From Notospermus geniculatus (lineage: Eukaryota > Nemertea > Pilidiophora > Heteronemertea > Lineidae), in assembly GCA_002633025.1 (NCBI GenBank), contig NMRB01000705.1, positions 157,569 through 221,568 of the forward strand: DNA of 64,000 bases, given 5' to 3'. Shown in pieces: positions 1 through 11,547 of the stretch. The translations under genes and the position numbers were made by a program. How positions within the stretch are numbered: position 1 is the first letter of the stretch; each line of letters starts with the position of its first letter. The notes beneath the pieces are model-generated. The model was not told the DNA's origin and did not search any database. It saw only the letters and a list, made by a program, of their open reading frames with translations.

Positions 1-1170
1 AGTTCGATGGCATTTGGCAAATGACAAGTCGATCGTTCTCAAGTTCTGCTCTTAGAGGACTTCATCACAAACCAATCCTTGCCAGTTAAACATTGGTATA
101 ATCCTCCTGATTTGCCCAAAGTGTTGGGAAAGTTCAATTCTTACTCCTATAATCTCAGGTATCATGATGGAAGCTATCATTTTGATCAGGCAATCTTATT
201 CTTCTCTTTTGGCGTGTCATCTTGGCTTTGGTATTGAGCTGAAGACAGATCCTTAGTTTGTTTTTATCCCATAATCTTCTGCTGAGTGTTTGGGATAAAA
301 GATGTCATCTCTCAGCTTGCATGACACTTGTCACTCACCACTACAGCTGATATCCTTTTTCCAGTTCGTAAAAACGATCCATTGGTGTCACATCGCTTTA
401 TCCCAGAAATGAACCTCTTTGTATTTGTTCCCCAAACATCTTTACCCAGTGCAGTGTTTCTTGCTCTTTCGGTCCCATAAGTATCGAATACAATTTACTT
501 GGGCACTATACATGTAAATGTACCATGTTCTTTCTTGTTATTGTTTGTGAAGACATTTTTCGAATAGATAACTGTACCACTCATGCAACCTATAGTCACG
601 TAATTCAAGTTCCATGTGCTGCAGGCCATCATCTCTCAGAGTGGAAGAATGTCAAAAATAACTTCACCGTAGAGTTGGTTTTGGGCAACCACTACCGGTA
701 ATTGAGTCAACAACTGTGCCGGTCACTGGCCTAAAACTTGCCATACGAAAATAGGAGAATGGACAAGTAGGATTGACTGATGAATTGGCATCCAACTTTA
801 GGCTGGCGAAGCTGGAGTTCGCTTGCACATTTCATCATACCATTATTTCTTTCAGAAGCAGAGTTTATTGAATAAATTCCCAGTAAAAATCATGAACAAC
901 CTTCCCAGTTCCTTCCCTTTAACATTTATTATCTATTAGCAAACTCCCTTTCTGCCTCCAGTGGTGGTGATTATTCATACTATCCAGTACACCACTTCAT
1001 ATAAGATTTATTAACCTGACTGAGTGTGAACAGGCACTATTGTGGGCAATTTACCATGGTTATAACATCAATTTACTTGTCTATAACACCTCCCGCAGTG
1101 AAACAAGATGCCCATTCTGGTGTCTGGATGCCCCTAGTGTACATCATTCGGCATGAATAAGCCAATAACA
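1..1170. other. Unannotated AT-rich stretch
   Basis: I see no gene, tandem repeat or inverted repeat here. Open frames are short in all six frames. It borders the tandem duplication that begins at 1171. Confidence 0.5.
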
Positions 1171-1850
1171 GTTTGTTATCTTCCACTTTCTCATGTATAT
1201 ATTCCGCTGTACAGAATTCATTGATTAGTTATAACAGATTTCATTCTCTGCCAAACACCCTTTTTATACCAGCCTGCCCAAAAAGCTGTTGGTTCAAATC
1301 TAACTGGTGAATAGTTTGCCCATTTGATGTTTAATGGCCAGTCCTCAAACTGATTCGAAAAACTAAATTTTGAATAACTAGGATGTTCATGCAATGAATC
1401 CTATTATACTGTACTGATCTTGCTTTTTAGAGCACTGTCAATATCTAGAAATATTTATCGCGATAACCTCACTTCAAAATCACTCGCGATACTCTTTTAA
1501 ATTTTATAAACTACTTCGCCATCATTCAGATAAATTGTTTGTTATCTTCCACTTTATCATGTATATATTCCGCTGTACAGAATTCATTTTTATACAGCCT
1601 GCCCAAAAAGCTGTTGGTTCAAATCTAACAGGTGAATAGTTTGCCCATGTTTAATGGCCAGTCCTCAAACTGATTCGAAAAACTAAATTTTGAATAACTA
1701 GGATGTTCATGCAATCAATCCTACCATACTTTACTGTACTTATCCTGCTCTAGATATTGTCAATATCTAGAAATATTTGTCACGATCACCTCACTTCAAA
1801 ATCACTCGAGATACTCTTTTAAATTTTATAAGCTACTTCGCCATCATTCA
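1171..1850. repeat. Tandem duplication, unit about 320-366 bp
   Basis: Unit A (1171-1536) and unit B (1537-about 1850) both open with GTTTGTTATCTTCCACTTT and both end near CTACTTCGCCATCATTCA. The two run in the same order and orientation with scattered substitutions. Unit A carries about 45 extra bases after the ACAGAATTCATT motif. No coding potential is evident. Confidence 0.85.
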
Positions 1851-2020
1851 AATTGCCAATAACTCTTGGAGTATTTCCTTCCACCACGCAGGTGACTGTG
1901 GTTTTGAACCAATGTGAAATTTGTGAATTATGACAGTTTGAAGCAGTTCATATAGTCTCCCAAGATGTTAAGATTCTGACTTCCTGATCACTGTGTTTTA
2001 CTGGTACACGGGTGATGCAT

Positions 2021-2316
2021 ACTGTGGCTACCAAATGTCACTCCACAGGTACAAAGAATGCCATTCTTTGTACCTGTGGTATCCAACGTAGAGCACAAAA
2101 AAGACACACAAAATGATAACAGATATCCAACAAAGAGCACAAAAAATGACACACGAAATCATAACAGATATCCAACATAGAGCACATAGTGCATTCACTT
2201 CTGGGGTCTTTACTACTAGAAAGTGCCTGAGGAAGACCCTGGTTGGGGTCGAAAATTTGCGAAATTTGGAGACGACTTTACTTTGTACCTGTGGAGTGAC
2301 ATTTGGTAGCCACAGT
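2021..2316. repeat. Retroelement-like fragment inside a 36-bp perfect inverted repeat
   Basis: Arms 2021-2056 and 2281-2316 are exact reverse complements over 36 bp. The left arm runs into a further near-perfect hairpin at 2043-2079 (18-bp arms). The interior holds about two copies of a 46-bp unit (TATCCAAC...GAGCACAAAAAATGACACAC), then a block ending GAAGACCCTGGTTGGGGTCG. That block recurs at 23.1 kb and 34.6 kb, so it belongs to a dispersed family. Confidence 0.7.
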
Positions 2317-2948
2317 GTTTTCAGTTAGAGTGATGATTACCCTAGATTTTATCTTTTCGTCTATGTCCTTGAAACTTCTAGTCAAATGCAAACCATACCT
2401 GATCAGTAATAAAGTATCCATAGTTCTCCAGAATAATCCTGAAGAAAACCTCACCACCTAAAATGAACCCTTGGTATTTTATTCTTTTGTACTGCCATAT
2501 TTTCCTGAAATGATTTCTTCCTGTAACCTCGTCTTTACGGTAAATCTTTCAGAGTTGAAAAGGAAAGAAAAAAATAGGCAGGAGTTGCCAGGAAATACCT
2601 GTTTATGATCACCGGAATCGTCAGACAAAGACAAGGAAACACGTTGCCGGTAAGTGGCGGACTTGAAAGAAGAGGAAGAGGTTAACACTTCTGAGACGTC
2701 TCTATGGGATACCAATGTCAATGATATCACGTGCCGTCTTTGATAAAAAAGAGTAGATTGTGATCAAGGCAAGCACTTAGTTTCCTTTTGAGGTGTGGCG
2801 GAACATATTAAGGATGAACATTCTCTTCGCTTTCTGATTTTGACTGAATCGTTTGTTTGAGAGAAATCTTCCACAAAAAGAAAGAAGGAAAAGCTTTAAT
2901 TGAAGAAAATTGTGAAATCGTGAATTATGAATGAAATGCAAAGTACAG
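2317..2948. other. No supported feature
   Basis: This unique-looking AT-rich sequence lies between the inverted-repeat unit and a TTAA element. The short minus-strand frame near 2479-2730 has no recognisable domain. Confidence 0.5.
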
Positions 2949-2952
2949 TTAA

Positions 2953-3194
2953 AGGTAATGTATCATGACTTCGTTGTTACATTCAGTGTTTGTAAACATT
3001 GGTGTTTACATTATATTACTTTGGACTTTTGGGACATGACAGCCCACCAGATTGAATACTCTCAGTATCAAAAGAATTTCTAGTGGGGCATGCCGCCAAC
3101 AAATTACTCATAAGACAAAGAAAGACTGGACACAAACAAACAAAATGTAAATAAACAATGATTTTCGTGGCCCGCGAAAATACCTGTGATATCT
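2953..3194 (+). mobile_element. TTAA-flanked MITE, family A, copy 1
   Basis: The 242-bp element is bounded by TTAA at 2949-2952 and 3195-3198, with short terminal repeats AGGTAA...ATATCT. Close relatives lie at 29959-30204 (inverted) and 57612-57813 (truncated). All share ATGTATCATGACTTC near one end and CAAATTACTCATAAGACAAA in the middle. TTAA target sites are typical of piggyBac and Kolobok transposons. No transposase is encoded, so it is non-autonomous. Confidence 0.75.
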
Positions 3195-3507
3195 TTAACA
3201 AGTGCATGCGTCCTTCTGGTTCACCTTTTGACTGTCACAGCCATTTGGGCGTTGCCCTAAGTATGCACTATGAGTAAATTAATATGTGGACGATACAAAG
3301 AGTTCTGTCTGTGCATAATAAAGATAGCACTCTGGGAGATGTTGTGACTTACCTCATTAATTACCTCAACCTTTATGTCTTCTTATGACAATAATGGAGG
3401 AATGGAGAACGTTGCAGCCATTATCTACTACTTCATCAAGTGCTCATCTCTCAGTTGATTGAAGTCCAGCTCATCCTGATGATCAGTTGTTTTCCAGGTT
3501 ATAATAG

Positions 3508-3647
3508 GGAGGTTGAGATCAGCAACTTATCACGGATCCTTATACGTTATATACGGATACGAATAGAATTCTGGAGGACAAATTTTGTGTACATTCCGAT
3601 CCGTATATGTATGAGGATCCGTGATAAGTCGCTGATCTCAACCTCCC
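3508..3647. mobile_element. Foldback MITE, GGGAGGTT termini
   Basis: The 140-bp element has arms of about 33 bp. The left begins GGGAGGTTGAGATCAGC and ends ACTTATCACGGATCC; the right arm is its near-perfect reverse complement. No clean TSD is visible. The termini resemble those of the element at 14211-14363, but the interiors differ. Confidence 0.75.
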
Positions 3648-3944
3648 TTTTATGATACATCAGCATATGCAACATGCCGTTTAGTGTACCACGGTCCACA
3701 GTGGAACGAAATGGATGGCCATCGGTGCAGAATTGTCCAGTTGATCCCAGCTGAGAAACCCCCATAGCCTATTGGTTTGCAAAATTAGCTTTCTTCCAGC
3801 ATGGCTGTGGAAGATGAAGTTTCCTTGCTTTTCTGTTCGTCTGTGTGATGAGATGTAAACTGGCGTCCCAGGTGTCTAACATGCCGCGGCTAGTAAAGTG
3901 TCCAATTCTGTGGTTGAATATGTAGGCCTAATCAGCATGGATTC

Positions 3945-4186
3945 TCTATCTCAGGTGCTTTCATCTGCAGTTTTACTCAGGTGCTTTTCTCAGGTGTTTA
4001 CTCAGGTGCTTTTCTCAGGTGTTTTACTCAGGTGCATTTTCTCTATCTCAGGTGCTTTCATCTGCAGTTTTACTCAGAGGTGCTTTTCTCAGGTGTTTTA
4101 CTCAGGTGCATTTTACTTAGGTGCTTTCAGGTGCTTTTCTCAGGTGTTTTACTCAGGTGCTTTCATCTGCAGTTTTACTCATAAAG
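3945..4186 (+). repeat. CAGGTGCTTTTCT/TACT minisatellite
   Basis: Imperfect short repeats are built on TCAGGTG(C/T)TTT(T/A)CTCAGG and TCATCTGCAGTTTTACTCA, with irregular higher-order repetition. Several overlapping frames stay open across it only because of its composition, so those frames are not genes. Confidence 0.8.
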
Positions 4187-4297
4187 ATACCAGTGGTCCT
4201 GATTGAGTCTTGTGAGATATCTTTAAAGGAGAGGACAGTCAGAGTGCCAAAATTTCCTCATTTACTTTGCATCAGCAATGTTGCATTGTGGTCCTAC

Positions 4298-4378
4298 CTG
4301 ATTGTCTTATTTGCTTTCAATTAAGACTGGAGATGTGACTGTCTTATTTGCTTTCAATTAAGACTAGAGATGTGACTA
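4298..4378 (+). repeat. 40-bp tandem duplication
   Basis: CTTATTTGCTTTCAATTAAG and the bases after it (AGATGTGAC) occur twice in immediate succession. Confidence 0.8.
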
Positions 4379-5824
4379 CCGAATTCCTTTCTCTTAGTTA
4401 GATGCAGCCACTTGCTTTTCAACAATGGCACTATTACTTCCATCTGTGGAGTTCTATTAAGTTCAGTTCACTTTCTCAAGTACAGAGGGCAGCGCTGAAG
4501 ACATGGTGGGAGTCTTGTCTTCAAGCAGGAATTTGTTTGCAACCACAAAATCCACGGAAGAATTCTCAAAAGAGAAGTACGCAAAAAATGCTCGGAAAAC
4601 CAAACATGAAGAGCTTTGATATCAATAAATTTTTTGAGAGGTGGCAACTGTTTTTTTTAGTTTTCTTTACCAGTACATCAAAGTTAAAAGCAACCACGAG
4701 TAGTTTCATCTCTGTTTAGCATTGTGGGAGTCAAATCCAAGCCATTAAAAACTTAAACCAAATGTCAAGCCGGGATAAACAGATCTCCGATAAAAAAAGT
4801 CTATTGATAACTCCTTGCATGTGGTTTTTTCCTCTATTCTGCTCAAGTAACAGTAAAAAAAAGCAGGAAACACCTAAGAGAAAAAGTTTTAAAGCAAATT
4901 TGTATTAGATTTAACGTAACCGTGACTTTCCTGCCTACTAGAAGCACTCATAATTTTTGTCATAAAGTTCGTCACCTGATGTGTGGTTTATTTCTTAGAA
5001 GTAGTTATCCTGTTGAAAAAAGAATTTTTAGGGGAACGGCTTATAATGAGTTTTATTTTCTTGGGTTCATACTTGAAACTTCCTCTCATATGACACGCAT
5101 GTTTACCTGATGAATATTTTTCATTTGTTGGATAACTGCAAAATTGGCTCATAATTGTCAGAATGATGTCATTTTGAGCCTTCTGTTATTAGTGAAGCTA
5201 ATCATCTGGCGAAATGTATCCGTGCGATGTGTTTTTCAAACCATCATAATATGCGGTGTTCCTTTTTTACCATTAATAGCAATGTCAGACAAAAGAAGAA
5301 ACTGTACTCTTTTGCCTTTGGCTTGATATCTGAATGAAGTTTTAAATGTCTTGGTATCAGTTGTTCATGATTGACATCATCAGTGTGGAAAAATATAAGA
5401 AAGGGAGAAACCTGAGAATAAAGTAAGAACAGTTTGAAAGACAAATTGGGTGGGACCGTTCACCTCTGTGTGGTACAGATATTCACTGATATTCACTTGG
5501 GTGTTGGCTTTCTCCTGCTGCTCTCTCTTACACAATACTTTGATTGACACTCTGATCACAGTTCAATATTAAACTTAGTCCTAATGCCGTAATTGTTTTA
5601 AATTTGACATACTTTGCTTACTTTTCTGCTGGCAACTTGGTCTGAAAAGCTCCTAGTGAAGAGGTGTGCTGATGGCCTAGCATTATCATCCATGGCAGCA
5701 GGGGATGATGAAACATTTATCACATGAACAATATGTCCAAGTCGTTTTCATATTTCGAAATCGGCACTTTGGGAAATCAGACTTGTTGGAATTCTAACGG
5801 GCTAAATATGCTGTTAGCTGGTGG
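4379..5824. other. No supported feature
   Basis: This is AT-rich sequence with only short open frames (up to about 105 codons, low complexity). I see no repeat structure or recognisable protein. Confidence 0.5.
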
Positions 5825-5954
5825 CCAGGGCCCATATTCATAAAACTTTGCTAGGCTTAGTTGCCTGCTAAAGTGCCTAGTTTGTACAGGCCAATGTACA
5901 CAAATAGCAACCAACTGAGCTAGCAAGCTGAGGTTTTATGAATATGGGCCCTGG
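5825..5954. mobile_element. Foldback MITE, CCAGGGCCCATATTCATAAA
   Basis: The termini CCAGGGCCCATATTCATAAA and their exact reverse complement lie 130 bp apart and pair for more than 20 bp. Weaker complementarity continues inward (GCTAGGCTTAG... against ...CTGAGCTAGCAAGC). No clear TSD is visible. It is the same class as the elements at 17048, 53998 and 54295. Confidence 0.8.
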
Positions 5955-6111
5955 ATACTTTCGTGCCAGGTGCAGCTTTGTGCAATGCCAATTTCCGAAT
6001 GCTCATTAGCTGTCACCATCTTCTATCAGCAATCACAATCTGCAGTGATGATTGATTATGTTTAAGCTGTAAAAGATGCCAGAATCTCTGATAACCGCCC
6101 CGAGTTTTCTC

Positions 6112-6687
6112 ATTATGCCCCCGCTCAACGAAGTTGAGTTGGGGGCATTATGTTCTCAGTTGGTTTCCGCCGCCGCCGCCGCACCCTATTCCGGACTATA
6201 ACTCAAGAACGGGTTGTCGGATTGATCTCATATTTCTGTGGTGTAACCGGGTGGATCAGAGGAGGTGCCCTATCGATTTTGGTTGCGATCCGATATTCAA
6301 TATGGCCGCCAGGAGGATATCTTGGAGTTTGCATTCCGGACCGTAACTCAAGAACGGGTTGCCCGATTTATCTCATATTTGCGTGATGTAATGGGGTGGA
6401 TCAGGGGAGGTTCCCTATCGATTTTGGTTGCGACCCGATATTCAATATGGCCGCCAGGAAGACATCTTGGTTTTAGCATTCCGGACCATAACTCAAGAAC
6501 GGAATGCCCGATTGATCTCATATTTGCATGGTTTAATGGGGTCGATCGGGGGAGGTTCCCTATCGATTTTAGTTGTGACCCAATATTCAATATGGCTGCC
6601 AGGAAGACATCTTTGTTTTTGCATTCCGGATCGTGACTCAAGAACAGGTGACCCGATATTCAGCGTGATGCACCAGAGCGGGGGCAT
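6112..6687 (+). mobile_element. Hairpin-headed tandem-repeat element, 145-bp units
   Basis: It starts with a 40-nt hairpin (6112-6151; ATTATGCCCCC...GGGGGCATTAT) followed by a CCG run. About three and a half direct repeats of about 145 bp follow. Each carries TAACTCAAGAACG, CCCTATCGATTTTGGTTG and TTCAATATGGCCGCCAGG. The 11-bp terminal inverted repeat ATGCCCCCGCT (6115-6125) / AGCGGGGGCAT (6677-6687) marks both ends. Frames of up to 164 codons here are by-products of a repeat without stops. The architecture recurs at 8587, 44386, 45889, 59928 and 63895. Confidence 0.75.
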
Positions 6688-7021
6688 ACTTGCAATCGCC
6701 CCGATTGCGTTACATCTAGTTGATATTACCGGTAACAGATTCGTTTTTACATCAGATTGCCACCTGTATATTGATGATAGAGGTCACTTCTGCTTGCTCC
6801 CAGCAGATCAACAAAATGATGAATATTCCATTATTTCAAAAATTGCTCTTCCTGGCCATGGAAGCTGTCACAACCTCCTGTTGGAATCCTGGTGGACGTC
6901 CTCAAACTCTATGATTGATTGATTCTCTTTCTTTTTCACACCTCGGGTACTCCAGATAACGTTTTACAATGTGACATTTCTTAAATGATCATCTTACTCT
7001 AGAAAACACATTTCACGCTTG
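6688..7021. other. No supported feature
   Basis: This unique-looking sequence lies between two mobile elements, with no credible coding frame. Confidence 0.45.
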
Positions 7022-7026
7022 GAGGA

Positions 7027-7156
7027 CAGTGTTTCCGCCAGGGGGGGGGGGCAGGGGGTATCCCCCCTTAAAAAGCCCAAATTTGTGTTTTTGACCAAGA
7101 ATACTGTAAAATTTTCTCTTTATCCCCCCTTAAAAATATTCCTGGCAGAAACACTG
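7027..7156. mobile_element. CAGTGTTTCC-terminated MITE, 5-bp TSD
   Basis: The 130-bp element has CAGTGTTTCCGCCAG at one end and CTGGCAGAAACACTG at the other, with GAGGA directly outside both ends (7022-7026, 7157-7161). The interior has a G run and two copies of TATCCCCCCTTAAAAA. The CAGTGTT terminus and 5-bp TSD match what is known of the hAT5 group. The element at 52715-52959 has the same signature. Confidence 0.65.
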
Positions 7157-7161
7157 GAGGA

Positions 7162-7627
7162 AATTGCCAGTTGCTCTGTGTATCTAGGAATTTACCTGTA
7201 ATGGTATCTTCGTTTCGTTGCTATCCTGGGTGGGGCTCTGTAATGGATGACAGTGAATAGCGACAATCGAACAACTACATCTATTCAGCTTGATTCAGAC
7301 TTGTTTGCAATGCCAATTGATCACCATTTTTGCAACACCATGCTGTTGTTTATTCAAGTGGAAACTGTAGATATAAAAGCTTTCAGCACCATCAGGCCAG
7401 ACACACTTCAGAATAATTTCTTCTGGAGGGTTTCCGATTGCATGCAAATGATGCCATTTGTTACAAAATTAATATCTTGACAGGAGACGTGATTGTCGTA
7501 TGTAAGAGGTGACAGGAATATATTTTCAGTAATTTATTCTGTTGTTTAAAACAGAAATGAGTCTCACCCTCAAGGTGTTGACGTGATCAATAAAATCAAC
7601 CTGTTGCCTATTTTCTTCGTCTTTAAG
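7162..7627. other. No supported feature
   Basis: There is no repeat or recognisable coding sequence. The 77-codon frame at 7247-7480 is unremarkable. Confidence 0.45.
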
Positions 7628-7630
7628 TAA

Positions 7631-8087
7631 GGCGACCAGACTTTTTTATTCCTTGTTTCTCAGTTTTTTTAGGAGAAATGTTTGAGGAGGGTGGAAAAAA
7701 ATTTTAAAATAATTTTTATTTTTTCAATGGCAATGCTTCAATCGGAGGATAGAAAATTTTTTTTATTTAAATGTGACTATGATATATGAGCAGCAGTCTT
7801 GTACTCAATGCATAACGGACAAAACTGCGAGGGTTGGCATTATTGCTTGAGATTATGGTAGGCCAGTAAAGGTGTACCTTCTGCGAAAAGGCACTTTCGG
7901 GCCCTGATGTTCTGGCCGGCGTTCGGAAAAAAATAAAGAAAAAACTTTTTTTTTCTTCAGTTTTTGGATTCGGAATCGGCGGGCGCAAGAAACTGTAAAA
8001 AAATAAAAATTTTATTTTTTTTCCAAATTCGGGGCATTCCCGATTTGGCGGGTTCGCAAAACATTAGGAATAAAAAAAAGTCCAGCC
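7631..8087. mobile_element. Harbinger-like foldback, TAA TSD, copy 1
   Basis: This 457-bp element begins GGCGACCAGACTTTTTTATT, and its end, read on the other strand, is GGCTGGACTTTTTTTTATT. TAA flanks both ends (7628-7630, 8088-8090). A GG(C/G) terminus with a TAA or TTA target is the PIF/Harbinger signature. The interior is A/T-rich with a GCGGGTTCGC motif near the right end. It has no transposase. A duplicate lies at 8945-9408, and a relative with TGA flanks at 25324-25802. Confidence 0.65.
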
Positions 8088-8586
8088 TAACGAGGATGCG
8101 GTGAGGTTGGCCTGTCACAGACAACATACTGCATCTGTCAGATGGACACCCATATGAGGATTATGATGCATTCCGAAAAGATATTGTCAATTAGAGAGAT
8201 CAGGAAGTCTTGAGGTATGCCTACCCTTGGTGCAAGACTCTGTTCGCAGAGATTCCTAAGTTTTGAGGTCGACCTTGCCTTGATGTTTGGAGTGTTGCCA
8301 TTGTCATTCTTCTAAATTTCTTTGTCCTCCTTTAAGTAGCTTTTATCTTTGAGAGATGGTACTGCTTACTACTTTCCCTCCTTAATGTTAGATTATCTGC
8401 CTTTTAACCACTACACATGACATGATAGTCTTACGTTCTTGGTGGATCACGGCAACATCGTCACAGGACTTTTTCCATTAGTCAGGACAATTACCTTGTT
8501 TACACTACATAAAAGCCCGGGCTGAGCACGGGCTTTTTGCGTTTACACCTATGAATCGCCGTGTCTAAATAAAGCCAGGGCTTTTT

Positions 8587-8890
8587 GTCCCCCGGAGCCC
8601 TCGGAGGGGGACTTGAAAATACCGGCCGTCCGTGCGCCTCTGCCGCTCGGCGCTCGCCGCTCGGCGCTCGCCGCTCGCCGCTACTAGTCCCTTCCGCTCT
8701 ATAACTTAAGAACGACTAAAGATTTTGGATTCATATTTGGTGGAGGGATGTATCACGGGCCAAAGGTGTGTCGCGTGAAAGAATCGGCCAAATCCGATTC
8801 TCCACTTTGCCACCAGGGGGCCGAAATCCAAACCACAAAAACTGCNTCTGTACTGATCCTCAACATTGACCATGAGAGTCACAGTTTCAC
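8587..8890 (+). mobile_element. Hairpin-headed element with CTCF-like motif
   Basis: A hairpin (8587-8612; GTCCCCCGGAG/CTCGGAGGGGGAC) is followed by a GC-rich CGCTCG/GCCGCT repeat. TATAACTTAAGAACGACTAA and CCACCAGGGGGCCG (8810-8823) then follow in order. This is the same order of modules as at 6112, with a different hairpin sequence. The last motif matches the CTCF consensus CCASYAGRKGGCRS at 13 of 14 positions. One base at 8846 is N. The right edge is uncertain. Confidence 0.6.
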
Positions 8891-8944
8891 ACTTAACCAT
8901 GGAGACTTATCACAGAGGTGAGCACAATGGCCCTGGCCATTTCA

Positions 8945-9408
8945 TTATTCCTTGTTTCTCGAGTTTTTTTGAGGAGAAATGTTTGAGGAGGGCGGAAAAA
9001 AATTAAAAAATAATTTTATTTTTGGTAGTTTTTCACATTTCTCAACGATTTCAATGGCAATGCTTCAATCGGAGGATAGAAATTTTTTTTAAATTTAAAC
9101 GTGACTATGATATATGAGCAGCAGTCTTGAGCAATGTACTCAATGCATAATGGACAAAACTGCGAGGGTTGGCATTATTGCGTAAGATTACGGTAGGCCA
9201 GTAAAGGTGTACCTTCTGCGAAAAGGCACTTTCAGGCCCTGGCCGGCGTTCGGAAAAAAAAAGAAAACAAATTTTTTTCTTCAGTTTTTGGGTTCGGAAT
9301 CGGCGGGCGCAAGAAACTGTAAAAAATAAAAATTTTATTTTTTTCCAAATTCGGGGCATTCCCGATTCGGCGGGTTCGCGAAACATTAGGAATAAAAAAA
9401 GTTCGGCC
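8945..9408. mobile_element. Harbinger-like foldback, copy 2 (left end lost)
   Basis: It is the duplicate of 7631-8087. Homology starts at ATTATTCCTTGTTTCTC, so the left terminus GGCGACCAGAC is missing. The right end (GTTCGGCC) is followed by TAA and then a 6-bp CCATGC insertion absent from copy 1. Confidence 0.65.
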
Positions 9409-9867
9409 TAACCATGCTAACGAGGATGCGATGAGGTTGGCCTGTCACAGACAACATACTGCATCTGTCAGATGGACACCCATATGAGGATTATGATGCA
9501 TTCTGAAAAGATATTGTCACTCAGAGAGATCAGGAAGTCTTGAGGTATGCCTACCCTTGGTGCAAGATTGTTCGCAGAGATTCCTAAGTTTTGAGGTCGA
9601 CCTTGCCTTGATGTTTGGAGTGTTGCCATTGTCATTCTTCTAAATCTCTTTGTCCCCTTTTAAGTAGCTTTTATCTTTGAGAGATGGTACTGCTTACTAC
9701 TTTCCCTCCTTAATGTTAGATTATCTGCCTTTTAACCACTACACATGACATGATAGTCTTAGTTCTTGGTGGAGATATCACGGCAACATTAGCAGGACTT
9801 TTTCCATCAGTCAGGACATTATTGTCTCCTAATGATGAAGGTCATCAAGGGCGGCTGGTCTCACCAT

Positions 9868-9896
9868 GGGGGGGGGNNNNNNNNGGGGGGGGGGGG
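9868..9896. other. Poly-G run containing an 8-N gap
   Basis: Ns at 9877-9884 lie inside a G homopolymer. The sequence was probably unresolved at this run, so the true length is unknown. Confidence 0.9.
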
Positions 9897-11537
9897 TGCA
9901 CATCTTGAGGAACTGGAACTCAAGGCCCAGGGGCTATAAAGAGCGTAGATAAACACAAGACCAAATTGAATACCAGACTGTTTTAAATTCCTAAGTACAC
10001 TTCAGCAGAATGTAACATTCTAGACCAGTGGAACCGAAAAAGGGGTGCAAATTTTTTTTGGGTGCTTGGCAAGCGGAACTCCACTGCTGCTATGGGGGCG
10101 TGCACGTGCACCCTGTGCACCCCCAGCCTATGCCCTTTGTCATAAATATTCAATTTACTGGTATGTGTTTTGATGCTCTGGAAGTTTGTATCCTTTTGAA
10201 CAAGTGGGAGTGTATTGCAGCATTAATCAAGGGTGGCTGTGACTGGACTAATGTGAGTAAAGTGAGGGATTTTATATTGGAAATGTATTAAATTCTAAGT
10301 TGTGGCATTGTCTTCACTTGCTACGGCTGCTGAGTCAGTTGAGCAAAGTGCACTAAGCGGTGCCTTTCAAATTGCAAGGGTTTCATGCCTGCATGCAATC
10401 CTACAGAATCTCCGATATGCTCCGGCTGAATCACACCATTTTAACGGCTACAACGGGCAACTTGTTTCCATTAAGTAATTTCCTCTTCAGATAAGACACG
10501 AAACCATTTTTTCAAAAGGTTGAGGAAATTTATGATTTCAAGCATCCCATGACCGTACTGTTCGTGCATGCGCATCACATTTTATAAACAAGTCCTTTTT
10601 TGCCTGCACACGACAGAAAAATCATTCTGTCTATCTTCTGTTTGCCTGTCTGCAATTAACTAATGACCATTTCATATGGTAATTGATGTGGGACTCGTAT
10701 TAAGTAGGAGCGGCACAGCCATCATTGCTAATTACTTGAGTTTTTTTATGTTTTTGCGTGCCAATAGGCTACTTTTGAGGATTGTTTTTGTCAATCGGGT
10801 ATTGTTGAAAAATTGTCCTGGAACTGGTTTGAGGCTATGCTGCCAAACCGATAGAACGTTGATGGAACAACGTTGTTGGTTTCAGTTGTCCAAAATCGGT
10901 CGGTTGTTGAAAACACACCTTTGCAATATAGTCCAAAAATATGCAAGCAATGAAAGTGCGAGTGGTACTATAAAATTAATTTAGTTGCAGTTGAGCACTT
11001 CAGGGGATAATTTAAGAATCCGGGATTCTGTTTGAAGTTAATTTACTGCTTTTATCTCGTGTGAAATTATGTTAGTTGAAAGAGGACAGAATATGTGGAG
11101 CTATAGGTCTTAAGCTGAGTTGAAGGATCGAGGAATCTCTTAATGAATTGTCATTAAAGTGATTACCCATGAAAATCATCAACGTTTTCTTTGAAAGAGG
11201 TTCCATTTTCTTCCATTTTATAACTCAATCATAGCAAATTCCAAAGCTTTTTACAAAATTGTTAATGGTGGGATGATCCTAATGGGGCATTTTAAGCAAC
11301 GACTTCGATTAAGGTCTTCATTACAGAATTTCCATGCAGCAGGAAATGCCTCAAGCAGAAATTTCTTGGATGCTTTAAAGATTTTACTATCGGAATTATG
11401 TTTTAGTAGCAGTTGTAATCAGTTCGCTACGGCATTCACAGCAGGGGGAGGTTGATGTCTCTTTCCTGCTTATCAGCTAGCTGATGGTGGCTCGTCGTGG
11501 ATGGGACTTATGAGGGGTTTGTTCAAAATGGCATCTG
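9897..11537. other. No supported feature
   Basis: There is no convincing gene. A short GC-rich palindromic patch lies near 10094-10126 (GGGGGCGTGCAC...GTGCACCCCC). The frames at 10028-10291 and 10676-10984 have no recognisable protein signature. Confidence 0.5.
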
Positions 11538-11547
11538 TGCTGTCTTA

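Larger units (their letters stand above)
7631..9820 (+). repeat. Segmental duplication (7631-8489 and 8945-9820)
   Basis: The Harbinger-like element and about 400 bp to its right (AACGAGGATGCG...TTGGCCTGTCACAGACAACA...GTCAGGACA) are present twice in the same order at high identity. About 455 bp of unrelated sequence between them holds a hairpin-headed element. The second copy lacks the first dozen bases of the transposon terminus, so the breakpoint probably lies inside that element. Confidence 0.85.

Noticed and set aside
6134-6922. Several overlapping frames up to 164 codons as repeat proteins
   Set aside because: They arise on both strands from a 145-bp DNA repeat that happens to lack stops.
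8511-8538. AAAAGCCCG...CGGGCTTTT as a bacterial-type terminator
   Set aside because: The context is animal DNA without operons. It is a short palindrome in repeat sequence.
10028-10291. 87-codon frame near the N gap as a gene
   Set aside because: It begins in a palindromic GTGCACCCCC repeat and shows no family signature.
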